From JAWOLE01 sp963815655 (GTDB lineage Bacteria > Acidobacteriota > Thermoanaerobaculia > UBA5066 > Gp7-AA6), in contig CAWFHK010000001.1 of the NCBI GenBank assembly GCA_963815655.1, positions 558,001 to 622,000 of the forward strand: a stretch of 64,000 bases of DNA. Direction: 5' to 3'. This document shows, piece by piece, positions 16,187 to 24,857 of the stretch. Both the position numbers and the translations under genes were made by a program. Position 1 is the stretch's first letter. Every line of letters begins with the position of its first letter. The notes beneath the pieces are model-generated. The model saw only the letters and a program-made list of their open reading frames with translations, was not told the DNA's origin and searched no databases.

Positions 16187-18483
16187 CAGAGACCTCCTGC
16201 TGCGGCGAGCGCCCCCGCGACCGCCGCCTGTCCGAGCGCGAGACCGCCGTCGCCGGGCGGCACGCGCCGGTGAACGAAGACGCGCAGATCCCGGATCTCG
16301 CCCAGGACCCGTTCCGCCAGGAGCGCGTTCTGGAAGCACCCGCCCGTGAGAACGACCGGCAGGCGGCCGCACCGCTCGACGGCGGCGCGAACGAGCGCGC
16401 CGGTCGCTTTCGCGAGCGTATTGTGGAAGCGGCCGGAGATCGCCGCCGCGGAGACGCCCGAGAGGAACTCCGCCACGGCTGCCCGCAGCGACGGCCGCAG
16501 GTCCAGCTCCGGCGTCGGCGGCGCCGGATCCACGGCGAAGGGATACGAGGCCGTCTCGGCCGCGTCGGCCGCCGCGTTCCATGCGAAGGCGACCTGGCCT
16601 TCGTGGCGCGAGACGGGGCGGGACAGGAAGAGGGCGCCGAACCCGTCGAAGTAACGCCCGACGCCGCGCGCCGGGAAGATCTGGAAACGCTGCCGGAGCA
16701 TCTGCCGCGAAACATCGAGCGCCTGTCCGTCCACGCCAGCGAAGAGAGGGAAACGGTCGAGCGGCGGGCCCTCCGGAAAGGAGTCCTCGAGGAGAGCGAG
16801 CGCGATCCGCCACGGCTCCCGGATGGCGGTGTCGCCGCCGGCAAGCGCGATGGGCCGGAAGGTCGCCAGGCGTTCGTACTCCTCGAGCCGGCAGAGGAGG
16901 ATCTCCCCGCCCCACGCGGTGCCGTCGGTCCCGTAGCCCGTCCCGTCGAAGGCGACGCCGATGACCGGGCCGTCGAGGCCGTGCTCCGCCATCGCGCTCG
17001 CGACGTGGGCGTGGTGGTGCTGCACGGCGATCCTCCGGCCCGTCCGCGACTGCCTCGCGTAGACCGTCGAGACGTACCGGGGATGGAGGTCGTGCGCGAT
17101 GATGCGCGGTTCCACGCGCAGGAAGCGCTCCATGCGCGCGACCGCCTCCTCGAAGGCGGCGAGCGTCTCCAGGTTCTCCAGGTCGCCGATGTGGGGTCCG
17201 AGGTAGGCGGCCGAGCCGAGTCCGATGCAGAAGGTGTTCTTCAGATGTCCGCCGCAGGCGAGGACCGGCTCGGGAAACGGAGCCCGCACGGAGATCGGCC
17301 TCGGCACCCAGCCGCGCGACCGGCGCAGGAGCACCGGGCCCCCCGCGATGACGCGGGCGACGGAATCGTCGCAGCGCGACTCGATCCGCCGGTCGTGGAG
17401 CAGGAAACCGTCGGCGATCCCGCCCAGCCGGGCGACGGCCTCGTCGTTGCCGCAGGCGATCGGCTCCTCCGACAGGTTCGCCGAGGTCATCACGAGCGGC
17501 CGCCCGGCGTCGGAGAGAAGCAGATGGTGGAGCGGCGTGTACGCGAGCAGCAGGCCGACGAGAGGGTTCCCGTCGGGAGAGACTTCCGGCGCCAGGAGGC
17601 CGGGGGTCTCGCGGCGGGGCGCGAGGACGATCGGGCGCTCGGAGGAGAGCAGGAGCGCCCGTTCCTCCGCGCGGAGGAGCGCAAGCGTCTCGGCCTCTTC
17701 GATTCCGCGCACCATCACGGCGAAGGGCTTCTCCTCCCGGCGCTTCCGGCGCCGCAGGCGCTCGACCGCGATCGGAGAGGTCGCGTCGCAGGCCAGATGG
17801 AAGCCTCCCAGGCCCTTGACCGCGACGATCAGGTCCGCGCGGAGGGCGAGGGCCGCTCCGCGAATCGGGTCCTCCCAGAGGAGCGGCTCCCCGGCCGCGG
17901 AGACGGCCCGCAGGCGCGGCCCGCACGCGGGGCAGGCGTTGGGCTGGGCGTGGAAGCGGCGGTCGGCGGGATCCTCGTACTCCGACTGGCAGAGCGCGCA
18001 CATGACAAACGGCGCCATTGTCGTGGCCGGGCGGTCGTACGGGACTTCCCGCGCGATCGTGAAGCGGGGGCCGCAGTCGGTGCAATTGGTGAAGGGGTAG
18101 CGGTAGCGCCGGTTGGCCGGGTCGAAGATCTCCGCGAGACAGTTGCCGCAGGTCGCGAGGTCGGGCGGGATCGAGACCTGCAGTCCTTCGGCCTGTCGGC
18201 TGGGTTCGATGACAAAGCCGCGAGCGGGTTCGGGAGGGATCGGGCGGCACACGAACTCGCGGATCTCGGCGGCCGGCGGAGGCGAACGGCGAATCTCGCG
18301 AAGGAAATTCTCGAGAGCCTCATCTCCCCCGAAGGCCTCGATCGTCACCCCGCACGAGTCGTTGGAGACTCGTCCTCCGATGCCGTTCTCGCGGGCCAGG
18401 CGCCAGATCCAGGGGCGGAACCCGACTCCCTGGACCGTCCCGCGAATCTCGATTCGCCGGCCGGCGTCGTTCACGATGGCCAT
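16186..18483 (-). CDS. hypF: Carbamoyltransferase HypF
   Basis: 765 residues, normal length for HypF, which converts carbamoyl phosphate to carbamoyl-AMP and loads HypE. Domains in order are an N-terminal acylphosphatase (GTVQGVGFRPWIW), two zinc-finger pairs (CGNCLAEIFD, CTDCGPR; CALCQSEYED, CPACGPR), a YrdC-like nucleotide domain (VKGLGGFHLACDA) and a Kae1-like domain (AVQHHHAHVASAMAEH). An operator-like repeat lies 31-46 nt upstream and a 430-nt gap separates it from hypB. This gap suggests a second promoter within the hyp cluster. Confidence 0.97.
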   Translation of the reverse strand: MAIVNDAGRRIEIRGTVQGVGFRPWIWRLARENGIGGRVSNDSCGVTIEAFGGDEALENFLREIRRSPPPAAEIREFVCRPIPPEPARGFVIEPSRQAEGLQVSIPPDLATCGNCLAEIFDPANRRYRYPFTNCTDCGPRFTIAREVPYDRPATTMAPFVMCALCQSEYEDPADRRFHAQPNACPACGPRLRAVSAAGEPLLWEDPIRGAALALRADLIVAVKGLGGFHLACDATSPIAVERLRRRKRREEKPFAVMVRGIEEAETLALLRAEERALLLSSERPIVLAPRRETPGLLAPEVSPDGNPLVGLLLAYTPLHHLLLSDAGRPLVMTSANLSEEPIACGNDEAVARLGGIADGFLLHDRRIESRCDDSVARVIAGGPVLLRRSRGWVPRPISVRAPFPEPVLACGGHLKNTFCIGLGSAAYLGPHIGDLENLETLAAFEEAVARMERFLRVEPRIIAHDLHPRYVSTVYARQSRTGRRIAVQHHHAHVASAMAEHGLDGPVIGVAFDGTGYGTDGTAWGGEILLCRLEEYERLATFRPIALAGGDTAIREPWRIALALLEDSFPEGPPLDRFPLFAGVDGQALDVSRQMLRQRFQIFPARGVGRYFDGFGALFLSRPVSRHEGQVAFAWNAAADAAETASYPFAVDPAPPTPELDLRPSLRAAVAEFLSGVSAAAISGRFHNTLAKATGALVRAAVERCGRLPVVLTGGCFQNALLAERVLGEIRDLRVFVHRRVPPGDGGLALGQAAVAGALAAAGGL

Positions 18484-18513
18484 GAACTTAGGCGCCGCCG
18501 GAGACGCCCGACT

Positions 18514-18529
18514 TGGTGCAGATGCATCA
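18514..18529. promoter_or_regulatory. 7-2-7 inverted repeat operator (site 2)
   Basis: TGGTGCAGATGCATCA, 13 of 14 half-site positions matching TGATGCA-NN-TGCATCA. It lies 31-46 nt before the hypF start, where it would overlap or abut a promoter. Confidence 0.7.
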
Positions 18530-18914
18530 ATTTGGGAGCTGGAGGATCGGAGCGCCCAGGTGCTTTCGCGGAACCTGCTCCTTGGCTGGTCAATCCGCCC
18601 CGGCGTCGGGCCCGCCTCCGGCTTTCGGCCGAGGCGGTCGCTTCGCGACCAGGCGGCCGTGTGCTCCTTCGCTCATCGCCTCCTCCGGGAGGCGTCCCGC
18701 CGCCGGGGCTTCACCCGGACATAGCCGAGCCGAGAGCCCCGGAGCCGGCGGCGTTTCCCGGAGTCGGTGATGGGTGACGAGCATGGAAGGTTGCGACCGG
18801 CACCTCGGTGAAACTGCGAGGAACCCTCAGCGCAGGCCGGTTCCAACAGTTGCGGCGGGCCGGCGCGTGCCGACGCAGGGAAACGACGCCGGCTCCGGGG
18901 CAGCCTTTTCGCGA
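18530..18914. other. Gap between hypB and hypF
   Basis: Together with the operator this makes 430 nt without an established gene. On the minus strand a 28-codon frame (18676 to 18590) follows a GGAGGAGG sequence but its composition is Pro/Arg/Gly-rich and its protein looks random. A GCCTCC-cgga-GGAGGC hairpin overlaps that sequence. I see no T-run terminator. A stretch resembling part of a cobalamin element was considered and not accepted. Confidence 0.5.
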
Positions 18915-19622
18915 TCAATTAGTCCTTGGAACCAGCGAGCCGGTCGAGGCCGCGAGCCGGCGCGACCGCTTGCCGGACAGCTCCTCGGCCAGAAGCGCGA
19001 ACCACGCCTCCATTCCCTCGCCGCTGCGGGCGGAGGTGACGAGCCAGCGCGCCGCCGGGTTGAGCGTCGCGATCTGACACCGGACCGCCTCGAGGTCGAA
19101 GTCCACGTGAGGCAGCAGGTCGGCCTTCGTGATCACCGTCACGGCGGCGCGCGAGAAGATCGCGGGATACTTGAACGGCTTGTCGTCCCCCTCGACGACG
19201 GAGAGGAGCGCGACCTTGAAGTCCTCTCCGAGATCGTAGGAGGTCGGGCAGATCAGGTTGCCGACGTTCTCGATGAAGAGGATGTCGAGGCCGGAGAGGC
19301 GCGCCTCCTGCCCGAGCGCCTTCGCGACCTGCCGGGCATCCAGGTGGCACGCGCCGCCGGTCAGGATCTGGCGCGACGGGATCCCCGCGCGCTCGAGGCG
19401 CTCGGCGTCGCGCTCGGTGGCGATGTCTCCGTCGAGCGCGCCGAGGCGCCGGCGCTCCTTGAGAGCCCGGGCCGTCGCCTCGAGAAGCGTCGTCTTGCCA
19501 GAGCCGGGCGACGAGATCAGGTTGACGACGAGCGTCCCGGAGGACTGGAACGACTCCCGCAGCGCCTGCGCCGCCGCGGCGTTGGCGGCCAGCACCTTCT
19601 GGCGCACGTCGATCTCGGTCAT
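18915..19622 (-). CDS. hypB: Nickel-insertion GTPase HypB
   Basis: 235 residues. The P-loop is SSPGSGKTTLLE (about residue 37), followed by ALDGDIATERD and GGACHLDA, containing the conserved Cys/His that binds metal at the GTPase dimer interface, and ITKADLLP. It lacks the N-terminal CxxCGC motif and any His-rich nickel-storage stretch. Its ATG overlaps the hypA stop. It delivers nickel with HypA after the Fe(CN)2CO unit is in place. Confidence 0.97.
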   Translation of the reverse strand: MTEIDVRQKVLAANAAAAQALRESFQSSGTLVVNLISSPGSGKTTLLEATARALKERRRLGALDGDIATERDAERLERAGIPSRQILTGGACHLDARQVAKALGQEARLSGLDILFIENVGNLICPTSYDLGEDFKVALLSVVEGDDKPFKYPAIFSRAAVTVITKADLLPHVDFDLEAVRCQIATLNPAARWLVTSARSGEGMEAWFALLAEELSGKRSRRLAASTGSLVPRTN

Positions 19623-19993
19623 CGGCTGGCCTCCCTTGCGGCGGGCTCTCCGGAGAAGGAGACCGTCCGCACCTCGAGCTCGTCGCCGCCCGAAACGGCG
19701 AGCGTTCCGTGGCACCGCGGACAGAGGCGAAGCCAGGACCCCGGGGCGCGTTCGGGAACCTCGCCGCACGCGTCGCAGGTCTGCCGCACGGGCCGCCATT
19801 CCACCAGCAGCCGCGCCTCCCGGTCCGACGTGCCTTCCACGATCGCCTGCCACGCGAATTCCAGAAGGTCGGGCTCGACGGCCGCGAGCTCTCCGACGAT
19901 GACGGTCACCGACTCGAGGCAACCGCCTCCGCGCTCATCCGCCGCGCCGCGGGCGATCCGGTAGATCTCGGCGGAGAGCCCCATCTCATGCAT
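19619..19993 (-). CDS. hypA: Nickel chaperone HypA
   Basis: 124 residues starting MHEMGLSAEIY; His2 is the conserved nickel ligand. The zinc domain has CDACG and CPRCHG cysteine pairs. It is coupled to hypB by an overlapping stop and start. An operator-like repeat lies 73-88 nt upstream, in the 119-nt gap after the cytochrome c lipoprotein gene, so hypAB may have its own promoter. Confidence 0.96.
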   Translation of the reverse strand: MHEMGLSAEIYRIARGAADERGGGCLESVTVIVGELAAVEPDLLEFAWQAIVEGTSDREARLLVEWRPVRQTCDACGEVPERAPGSWLRLCPRCHGTLAVSGGDELEVRTVSFSGEPAAREASR

Positions 19994-20065
19994 CGGCGCT
20001 CGCGCCCCAGGCTCTTCCCGGCTGTCCCACACGGCGACTATGGCTCCCGGGCGAAGCCGGCGGCA

Positions 20066-20081
20066 TGATGCAGACGCTTCA
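20066..20081. promoter_or_regulatory. 7-2-7 inverted repeat operator (site 3)
   Basis: TGATGCAGACGCTTCA. The left half is perfect (7 of 7), the right half 5 of 7. It lies 73-88 nt upstream of hypA. Confidence 0.5.
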
Positions 20082-20112
20082 GGCTCGGCGCGATCCCGGG
20101 GACCGCTCCCTC

Positions 20113-20532
20113 TCACGGCCGGTCTCCCGCGACGGAGCGGAGGTACGCGACGAGGGCCCAGACGTCCGGATCGCTCAGGGCGGCCCACCCGGGCATCGCG
20201 GTGCCGCGCACTCCTTCGCGGATCGTGTAGAAGACCCGCCGCGGCGAAGTGCGGAGACGCCAGGCCGGGTCGGTGAAGTCGCGCGGTGGGCTCGTCAGGC
20301 CTTCGCGCCGCACGCCGCGGCCATCGGCGCCCTCGCCATGGCAGAGGGCGCAGTGCTCCAGAAACAGGGCACGTCCCCGGGCGCGCGCCTCCTTCGACGC
20401 GAGCGTCGCCTCGGGCACGGCGACATCGCCGTAGCGCCCCGGAAGGCCCTCATCGCGGCCTCTACAGGCCGAAAACGCGAGCGACAGAGCCGCGATCCCG
20501 AGAATTCGTCTGGTCGTCGGATCTTCGAACAA
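20113..20532 (-). CDS. Monohaem cytochrome c, probable lipoprotein, in the hydrogenase operon
   Basis: 139 residues. A hydrophobic signal ends in a lipobox-like SLAFSAC, followed by a class I cytochrome fold with CALCHGEGADGRG and a distal Met in GTAMPGWAALSD. The only start before the signal is a TTG that overlaps the protease gene by 71 nt, so the exact start is uncertain. A periplasmic lipid-anchored cytochrome between hydrogenase structural and maturation genes suggests an additional electron exit for the hydrogenase, besides its cytochrome b. Confidence 0.75.
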   Translation of the reverse strand: MFEDPTTRRILGIAALSLAFSACRGRDEGLPGRYGDVAVPEATLASKEARARGRALFLEHCALCHGEGADGRGVRREGLTSPPRDFTDPAWRLRTSPRRVFYTIREGVRGTAMPGWAALSDPDVWALVAYLRSVAGDRP

Positions 20533-21037
20533 ACAGATGGCCCATGCGACGCGCCTCGGCGACGATTTCGTCGACGAGTCGCGGCAGGCCGCTCTCCACG
20601 TCCGGCGAGCGTTCGATGCCGAGGCGGAAGGTGAGCGGGACGAGACCCAGCAGGACGACGCGTTTCGGCCATCGGCCGTGGAGCCGGGCGCCGTCCAGGA
20701 TGTCCGCCACTCCGATCTGGTGAGGGGAGAGCCTGTGGAGAACCGCCGGCGCGACCTCTTCGCCCGTCAACCGCACGAGAGCGCCGACCGGCTCGTCGGC
20801 GCGCACCGCGTCGACGAGAAGGACATCGCGCGCGTCCTCGAAGTACGGAAGGAGCGCCAGCCCGAGCGTTCCGCCATCGAGGACGAGCGTCCCGTCCGGC
20901 GCCTCCCATTCCCGGTCGAGCCGCGCGACCGCGGCCGCTCCCAACCCATCGTCCGCGCAGAGCAGGTTCCCCAGCCCCAGAACCAGAAGCGAGATCGACC
21001 GGGATTCGTCGGTCATCCCAGCCGACGTTTCATCCAT
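20462..21037 (-). CDS. [NiFe] hydrogenase maturation protease (HyaD/HupD family)
   Basis: 191 residues. The N-terminus has the family signature VLGLGNLLCADDGLG, with the Asp that binds nickel in the precursor, and LLVDAVRADEPVG and LSPHQIGVADIL further on. It would cleave the large-subunit precursor after the DPCxxCxxH motif. The ATG overlaps the cytochrome b gene by 8 nt. The C-terminal 30 residues are an extra, charged tail. Confidence 0.92.
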   Translation of the reverse strand: MDETSAGMTDESRSISLLVLGLGNLLCADDGLGAAAVARLDREWEAPDGTLVLDGGTLGLALLPYFEDARDVLLVDAVRADEPVGALVRLTGEEVAPAVLHRLSPHQIGVADILDGARLHGRWPKRVVLLGLVPLTFRLGIERSPDVESGLPRLVDEIVAEARRMGHLFVRRSDDQTNSRDRGSVARVFGL

Positions 21038-21794
21038 GCTGCTCGTCCTTGTGGGGGAGGAAGCGGTAGCCGGAGTAGATGACGTCGTCGCGGTGCACGA
21101 ACTTGTAGCCCGAGAAGATGGACTCGATCGTCGCGTTCGCCTCGACCTGGGACATCAGGATGGCGCTGTAGACGTGGTGGACCGCGAACCCCCAGAGGAG
21201 CCACATGCCGACGTGGTGGACCCAGCGCGCCCCCTGCGGTCCTCCGTAGAGCGGCACGAGAAAGGCGAAGATCTTGAGCGGCGAGTGGATGCTCGCGCCG
21301 ACCGTTCGCAGCGCGATCCCCGATCCGATCATCGTGAAGAAGAGGAGGAACACGACGCTGTAGGTGAGGCCGGCGAGCGGGTTGTGGCCGACGAACCCGG
21401 GGGGCTTGCGGAGCATGAAGAGGTAGTACTTGAGCACGGGAAGGAGCGCGCGCCGGCGCCGGCGCGTGACGGGGATGAACTTGTTCCAGCGGGAAAAGCG
21501 GTTCCCCGAGAACATCCAGATGACCCTGACGAGGACCGCCATGGCGAAGACGATCGCGGCATAGGCGTGAATCGCCTTGGCCGTGCCCATGAGGAATTCC
21601 TGCCGCGCCTCCCCGGCGGAGATCAGGAACGGGTGGCCGATGTAGAGGCCCGTCCAGGAGAGAAAGAAGATCGAGATGACGATGAGCCAGTGGGCCAGCC
21701 TCACCGGCCATTCCCAGACGTAGACGCGGACGAGGTTCGTGTCGGCCTTGGGCGGAATGGACCCGGGATCGATGAGCGGCCGCGCGGCGCTCAC
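21030..21794 (-). CDS. Hydrogenase cytochrome b subunit (HyaC/HupC family)
   Basis: 254 residues, four membrane helices, GTG start overlapping the large-subunit stop (GTGA). Haem b ligands are visible as His in WPVRLAHWLIV, KAIHAYAAIV, RWVHHVGMWLL and AVHHVYSAIL. It anchors the hydrogenase and passes electrons from the small subunit to the quinone pool. The motif VYVWEWPVRLAHW is characteristic of this family. Confidence 0.94.
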   Translation of the reverse strand: MSAARPLIDPGSIPPKADTNLVRVYVWEWPVRLAHWLIVISIFFLSWTGLYIGHPFLISAGEARQEFLMGTAKAIHAYAAIVFAMAVLVRVIWMFSGNRFSRWNKFIPVTRRRRRALLPVLKYYLFMLRKPPGFVGHNPLAGLTYSVVFLLFFTMIGSGIALRTVGASIHSPLKIFAFLVPLYGGPQGARWVHHVGMWLLWGFAVHHVYSAILMSQVEANATIESIFSGYKFVHRDDVIYSGYRFLPHKDEQHG

Positions 21795-23497
21795 AGGACC
21801 CTCACCCGCGCGAGCACGCGCCGTTCGACGTCCACGACGTGGACCCCGCAGGCGATGCACGGATCGAAGGAGTGCACCGTGCGCAGGATCTCGATCGGCT
21901 GGGTGGGATCGTGGACCGGCGTTCCCAGCAGCGCCTCCTCGTACGGCCCGCGTTTGCCCGCGGCGTCGCGCGGCCCCGCGTTCCACGTGCTCGGCACGAC
22001 GCACTGGTAGTTGGCGATCTGGCCGTCCACGATGTGCACCCAGTGGCCGAGCGCCCCGCGCGGCGCCTCGTGGAACCCGGCTCCCGAGGCCTCGCGGGGC
22101 CACGTGCTCGGCTCCCATTTCGAGTTGTCGTGGATGCGCAGCTCCCGCCGTCCCATGTTGTCGGCGAGCTCGGTGAGCCAGTCGTCCATCTTCTCGGCCA
22201 GGACCTGGGTCTCGATCCCGCGGGCGGCCACGCGGCCGAGCGTCGAGAAGAGCGCCTCCGGCCCCACGCCGAGCCGGGTCAGGACGGCCCCGACCAGTTC
22301 CTTGACTCTCGCGTGCCCGGAGCCGTACGCCACGAGCATGCGGGCGAGAGGCCCGACCTCCATCGGCTCGCCGTCGTACCGCGGCGACTTCAACCAGCTG
22401 TACTTGCCGCCGGTCTCCAGGCGCTCGTAGGGAGGCTTTGGGCCCGTGTAATTGGGTTTCGTTTCTCCCTTGAACGGATGGAGCGCCTGGTCGTCTCCGC
22501 CGCCGTACTCGTACCAGGAATGCTTGACGTGCTCGGTGATCTTGGAGGGATCGAACCGCTCGACCTTCGAGAGGTCGCGCTTGCGGATCACCCCCGAGGG
22601 GAAGAAGAGGCGCGCGTTCGTGCCCTCCTCCTCGGGGTATTCGCCGTAGACGAGGTAATTGCCCACGCCGCCGCCGTAACCCGCCCAGTCCTTGTAGAAA
22701 GAGGCGACGGCGAGGAGATCCGGGATGTAGACGCGGGTGACGAAGTCGCGCGCCTTCGCGATCAGGCCGCGCAGCTGGGCGATCGTCCCCGCATTGAGCG
22801 AAGCCTGGCGGTCGGGATCGATCGGCGTCGCCATGCCCCCCACGAGGAAGCTCTGGAGGTGCGGGTTCTTTCCGCCCAGGACCGCGTGCATCTTGATGAA
22901 TTCCCGCTGCCAGTCGAGGGCCTCGAGGTAGTGGGCCACGGCCATCAGGTTCGCCTCGGCGGGCAGCCGGTAGGCGGGATGGCCCCAGTAGGCGTTGGCG
23001 AAGGGGCCGAGCTGCCCGCGGCCGACGAAGGCCTTGACGCGTTGCTGGACACCGGTGAAGTACGTCGCACTCGAGAGCGGCCAGTCGGAGATGGACTGCG
23101 CCAGGGCCGAAGTCTTCGCGGGGTCGGCCGAAAGAGCGGAGACGATGTCCACCCAGTCGAGCGCGTGCAGGTGGTAGAAGTGGATCACGTGATCCTGCAC
23201 GCACTGCGACGCGATGATCAGGTTGCGCAGCAGGCGGGCGTTGGGCGGCGGGACCGCTCCCACGGCGTTCTCAACGGCGCGGATGGACGCGATCGCGTGC
23301 ACCGTCGTGCACACGCCGCAGATGCGCTGGGTGAACGCCCAGGCGTCGCGCGGATCCCGACCCTTCAGGATCAACTCGACTCCCCGGAACATCGTCGCGG
23401 AGGACCAGGCGTCCCTGACCTTTCCCTGGTCGACCTCCGCCTCGATCCGCAGATGCCCTTCGATCCGGGTGACGGGATCGACGACGACGTGCGTCAT
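21791..23497 (-). CDS. [NiFe] hydrogenase large subunit (group 1)
   Basis: 568 residues. The two nickel-binding motifs are present: RICGVCTTVH near residue 60 and DPCIACGVH near the C-terminus. The 15 residues after that His (VVDVERRVL...) would be removed by the protease encoded at 20462. The start, MTHVVVDPVTRIEGHLRIE, is typical and overlaps the small-subunit stop. It houses the Ni-Fe site and oxidises H2 in the periplasm, exported together with the Tat-dependent small subunit. Confidence 0.97.
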   Translation of the reverse strand: MTHVVVDPVTRIEGHLRIEAEVDQGKVRDAWSSATMFRGVELILKGRDPRDAWAFTQRICGVCTTVHAIASIRAVENAVGAVPPPNARLLRNLIIASQCVQDHVIHFYHLHALDWVDIVSALSADPAKTSALAQSISDWPLSSATYFTGVQQRVKAFVGRGQLGPFANAYWGHPAYRLPAEANLMAVAHYLEALDWQREFIKMHAVLGGKNPHLQSFLVGGMATPIDPDRQASLNAGTIAQLRGLIAKARDFVTRVYIPDLLAVASFYKDWAGYGGGVGNYLVYGEYPEEEGTNARLFFPSGVIRKRDLSKVERFDPSKITEHVKHSWYEYGGGDDQALHPFKGETKPNYTGPKPPYERLETGGKYSWLKSPRYDGEPMEVGPLARMLVAYGSGHARVKELVGAVLTRLGVGPEALFSTLGRVAARGIETQVLAEKMDDWLTELADNMGRRELRIHDNSKWEPSTWPREASGAGFHEAPRGALGHWVHIVDGQIANYQCVVPSTWNAGPRDAAGKRGPYEEALLGTPVHDPTQPIEILRTVHSFDPCIACGVHVVDVERRVLARVRVL

Positions 23498-24630
23498 GGC
23501 CGGTCTCCTTTCTCCGGCATCTCCTTGCCGGTCTCCTCCGGCAGGTGCCGGGCCGGCTGCCCCTCCTTCCACCGTTTCGCGAGCGAGACGAGGCCGTGCG
23601 CCGCGAAGGCCGCGCCGACGCCGACGGTGGCCCAGACCCCGACGCGGTCGATGTTGGAGTTCACGCCGAAGCCCGGAATCCCGGAGAGGTGCCGGTAGAA
23701 GGGGGTCATCTTGTCCCAGAAATCCGGCTCCGCGCAGCCGATGCAGGGGTGCCCGCAGCCGATCGGCCAGTTCGTGTTCTCGTTCCAGCCGACGCTGGGG
23801 CAGTTCTGGTACGTGACCGGGCCCTTGCATCCCATCTTGTAGAGGCAGTAGCCGGTGCGGTGGCCGTCATCGCCCCAGGCCTCGACGTACTGCCCGGCGT
23901 CGTAGTGCGCGCGCCGCTCGCAGTTGTCGTGGATCGCCTTGCCGTAAGCGAAGAGCGGCCGGCGGTAGCGGTCCACCGGCGGCAAGGCCTTGAAGGTGAG
24001 GTAGTACACGACGAGCGCCGTCAGGTTCTCGACGTTGGCCGGACAGGCCGAGAGGTTGATCAGGTTCTTGATGCCGGGGACGGCGTCCGAGACTCCGAGC
24101 GCGCCCGTCGGGTTCGGAGACGCCGCGGGAAGCCCGCCGAAGGTGGCGCAGGTCCCCATGGCGATGGTCGCCAGGGCGTCGCCGCAGACCTCGCGGGCGA
24201 TCTGGAGAGCCGATCGGCCGCCGATCGTGCAGTACGCGCCGTCGAGGCCCGTGGGGATCGACCCCTCCACGACGGCGATGTACTTGCCCTTGTGCTCCTG
24301 GACCGTCTTTTTCAAGGCGTCCTCGGCCTGGTGTCCGGCGGCGGCCATGATCGTCTCGTGGTAGTCGATCGAAAGGGTATCGAGCACGATCTCGGCGACC
24401 GTCGGCCGGCTCGCTCGCAGGAGCGACTCGGTGTTGCCGGCGCAGTCCTGGAACTCGAGCCAGACGAGGACGGGCTTCTCGGTCTTCTTGATCTCCGCCA
24501 GGATCCGGGCGCCGGCGGTCCTGGGAAGGGCGAGGGCCGAGGCCATCACTCCGCAGAATCCCATGAACTCGCGTCGCGAGACGCCGCGCCGCTCGAGCTC
24601 GTCAAGGAACCAGTTGTTCGACTCCTTCAT
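23494..24630 (-). CDS. [NiFe] hydrogenase small subunit with Tat signal; altered proximal-cluster ligand
   Basis: 378 residues. The Tat signal contains SRREFMGFCG. A C-terminal helix (WATVGVGAAFAAHGLV) anchors it. Distal and medial cluster ligands are present (HDNCERR, GYCLYKMGC, NCPSVGWNE, GCGHPCIGC). At the proximal cluster the usual CxxC reads DCAGNTES, so the second cysteine is Asn, while the later ligands in GTCATFGG and SACPANVEN remain. This resembles the non-standard proximal cluster of some oxygen-insensitive group 1 enzymes, but the exact subgroup needs a tree. An AAGGAGG precedes the ATG. It is the first structural gene of the operon. Confidence 0.95.
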   Translation of the reverse strand: MKESNNWFLDELERRGVSRREFMGFCGVMASALALPRTAGARILAEIKKTEKPVLVWLEFQDCAGNTESLLRASRPTVAEIVLDTLSIDYHETIMAAAGHQAEDALKKTVQEHKGKYIAVVEGSIPTGLDGAYCTIGGRSALQIAREVCGDALATIAMGTCATFGGLPAASPNPTGALGVSDAVPGIKNLINLSACPANVENLTALVVYYLTFKALPPVDRYRRPLFAYGKAIHDNCERRAHYDAGQYVEAWGDDGHRTGYCLYKMGCKGPVTYQNCPSVGWNENTNWPIGCGHPCIGCAEPDFWDKMTPFYRHLSGIPGFGVNSNIDRVGVWATVGVGAAFAAHGLVSLAKRWKEGQPARHLPEETGKEMPEKGDRP

Positions 24631-24803
24631 CGGCGATGCCTCCTTCCGATCGGACGGCGATCTTCGAGCATGCGTGAATCCGGGACGAGGATTGAGCCAC
24701 CGGGGGTGGCGCCGGCGCGGGGTGCCGGGCTGGAAGGGGTGAATCTCGAATCCAATGAGCCCTCCGCGACCGCACGATAGTGTTGGCTCCGTGCCCCATT
24801 CCA

Positions 24804-24819
24804 TGATGCAGGTGCACCA
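24804..24819. promoter_or_regulatory. 7-2-7 inverted repeat operator (site 4)
   Basis: TGATGCAGGTGCACCA, 13 of 14 half-site matches. It lies 174-189 nt upstream of the hydrogenase small-subunit gene and 39 nt beyond the end of the PAS-LuxR gene at 24858. The distance implies a long untranslated leader or activation from a distal position. Confidence 0.65.
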
Positions 24820-24857
24820 ATTCTGCGGGTCCCTGGAAAGGGCCCGCCCCGGCGGGC

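Noticed and set aside
18590..18676. 28-codon frame with GGAGGAGG between hypB and hypF
   Set aside because: The ribosome-binding sequence is also one arm of a hairpin, and the peptide is low-complexity. Evidence is not enough.
18800..18914. Cobalamin-riboswitch-like stretch (CCGCAACTGT) downstream of hypB
   Set aside because: Only this short box resembles the element; the other conserved boxes are not found in the right order and the neighbouring genes are not typical cobalamin targets.
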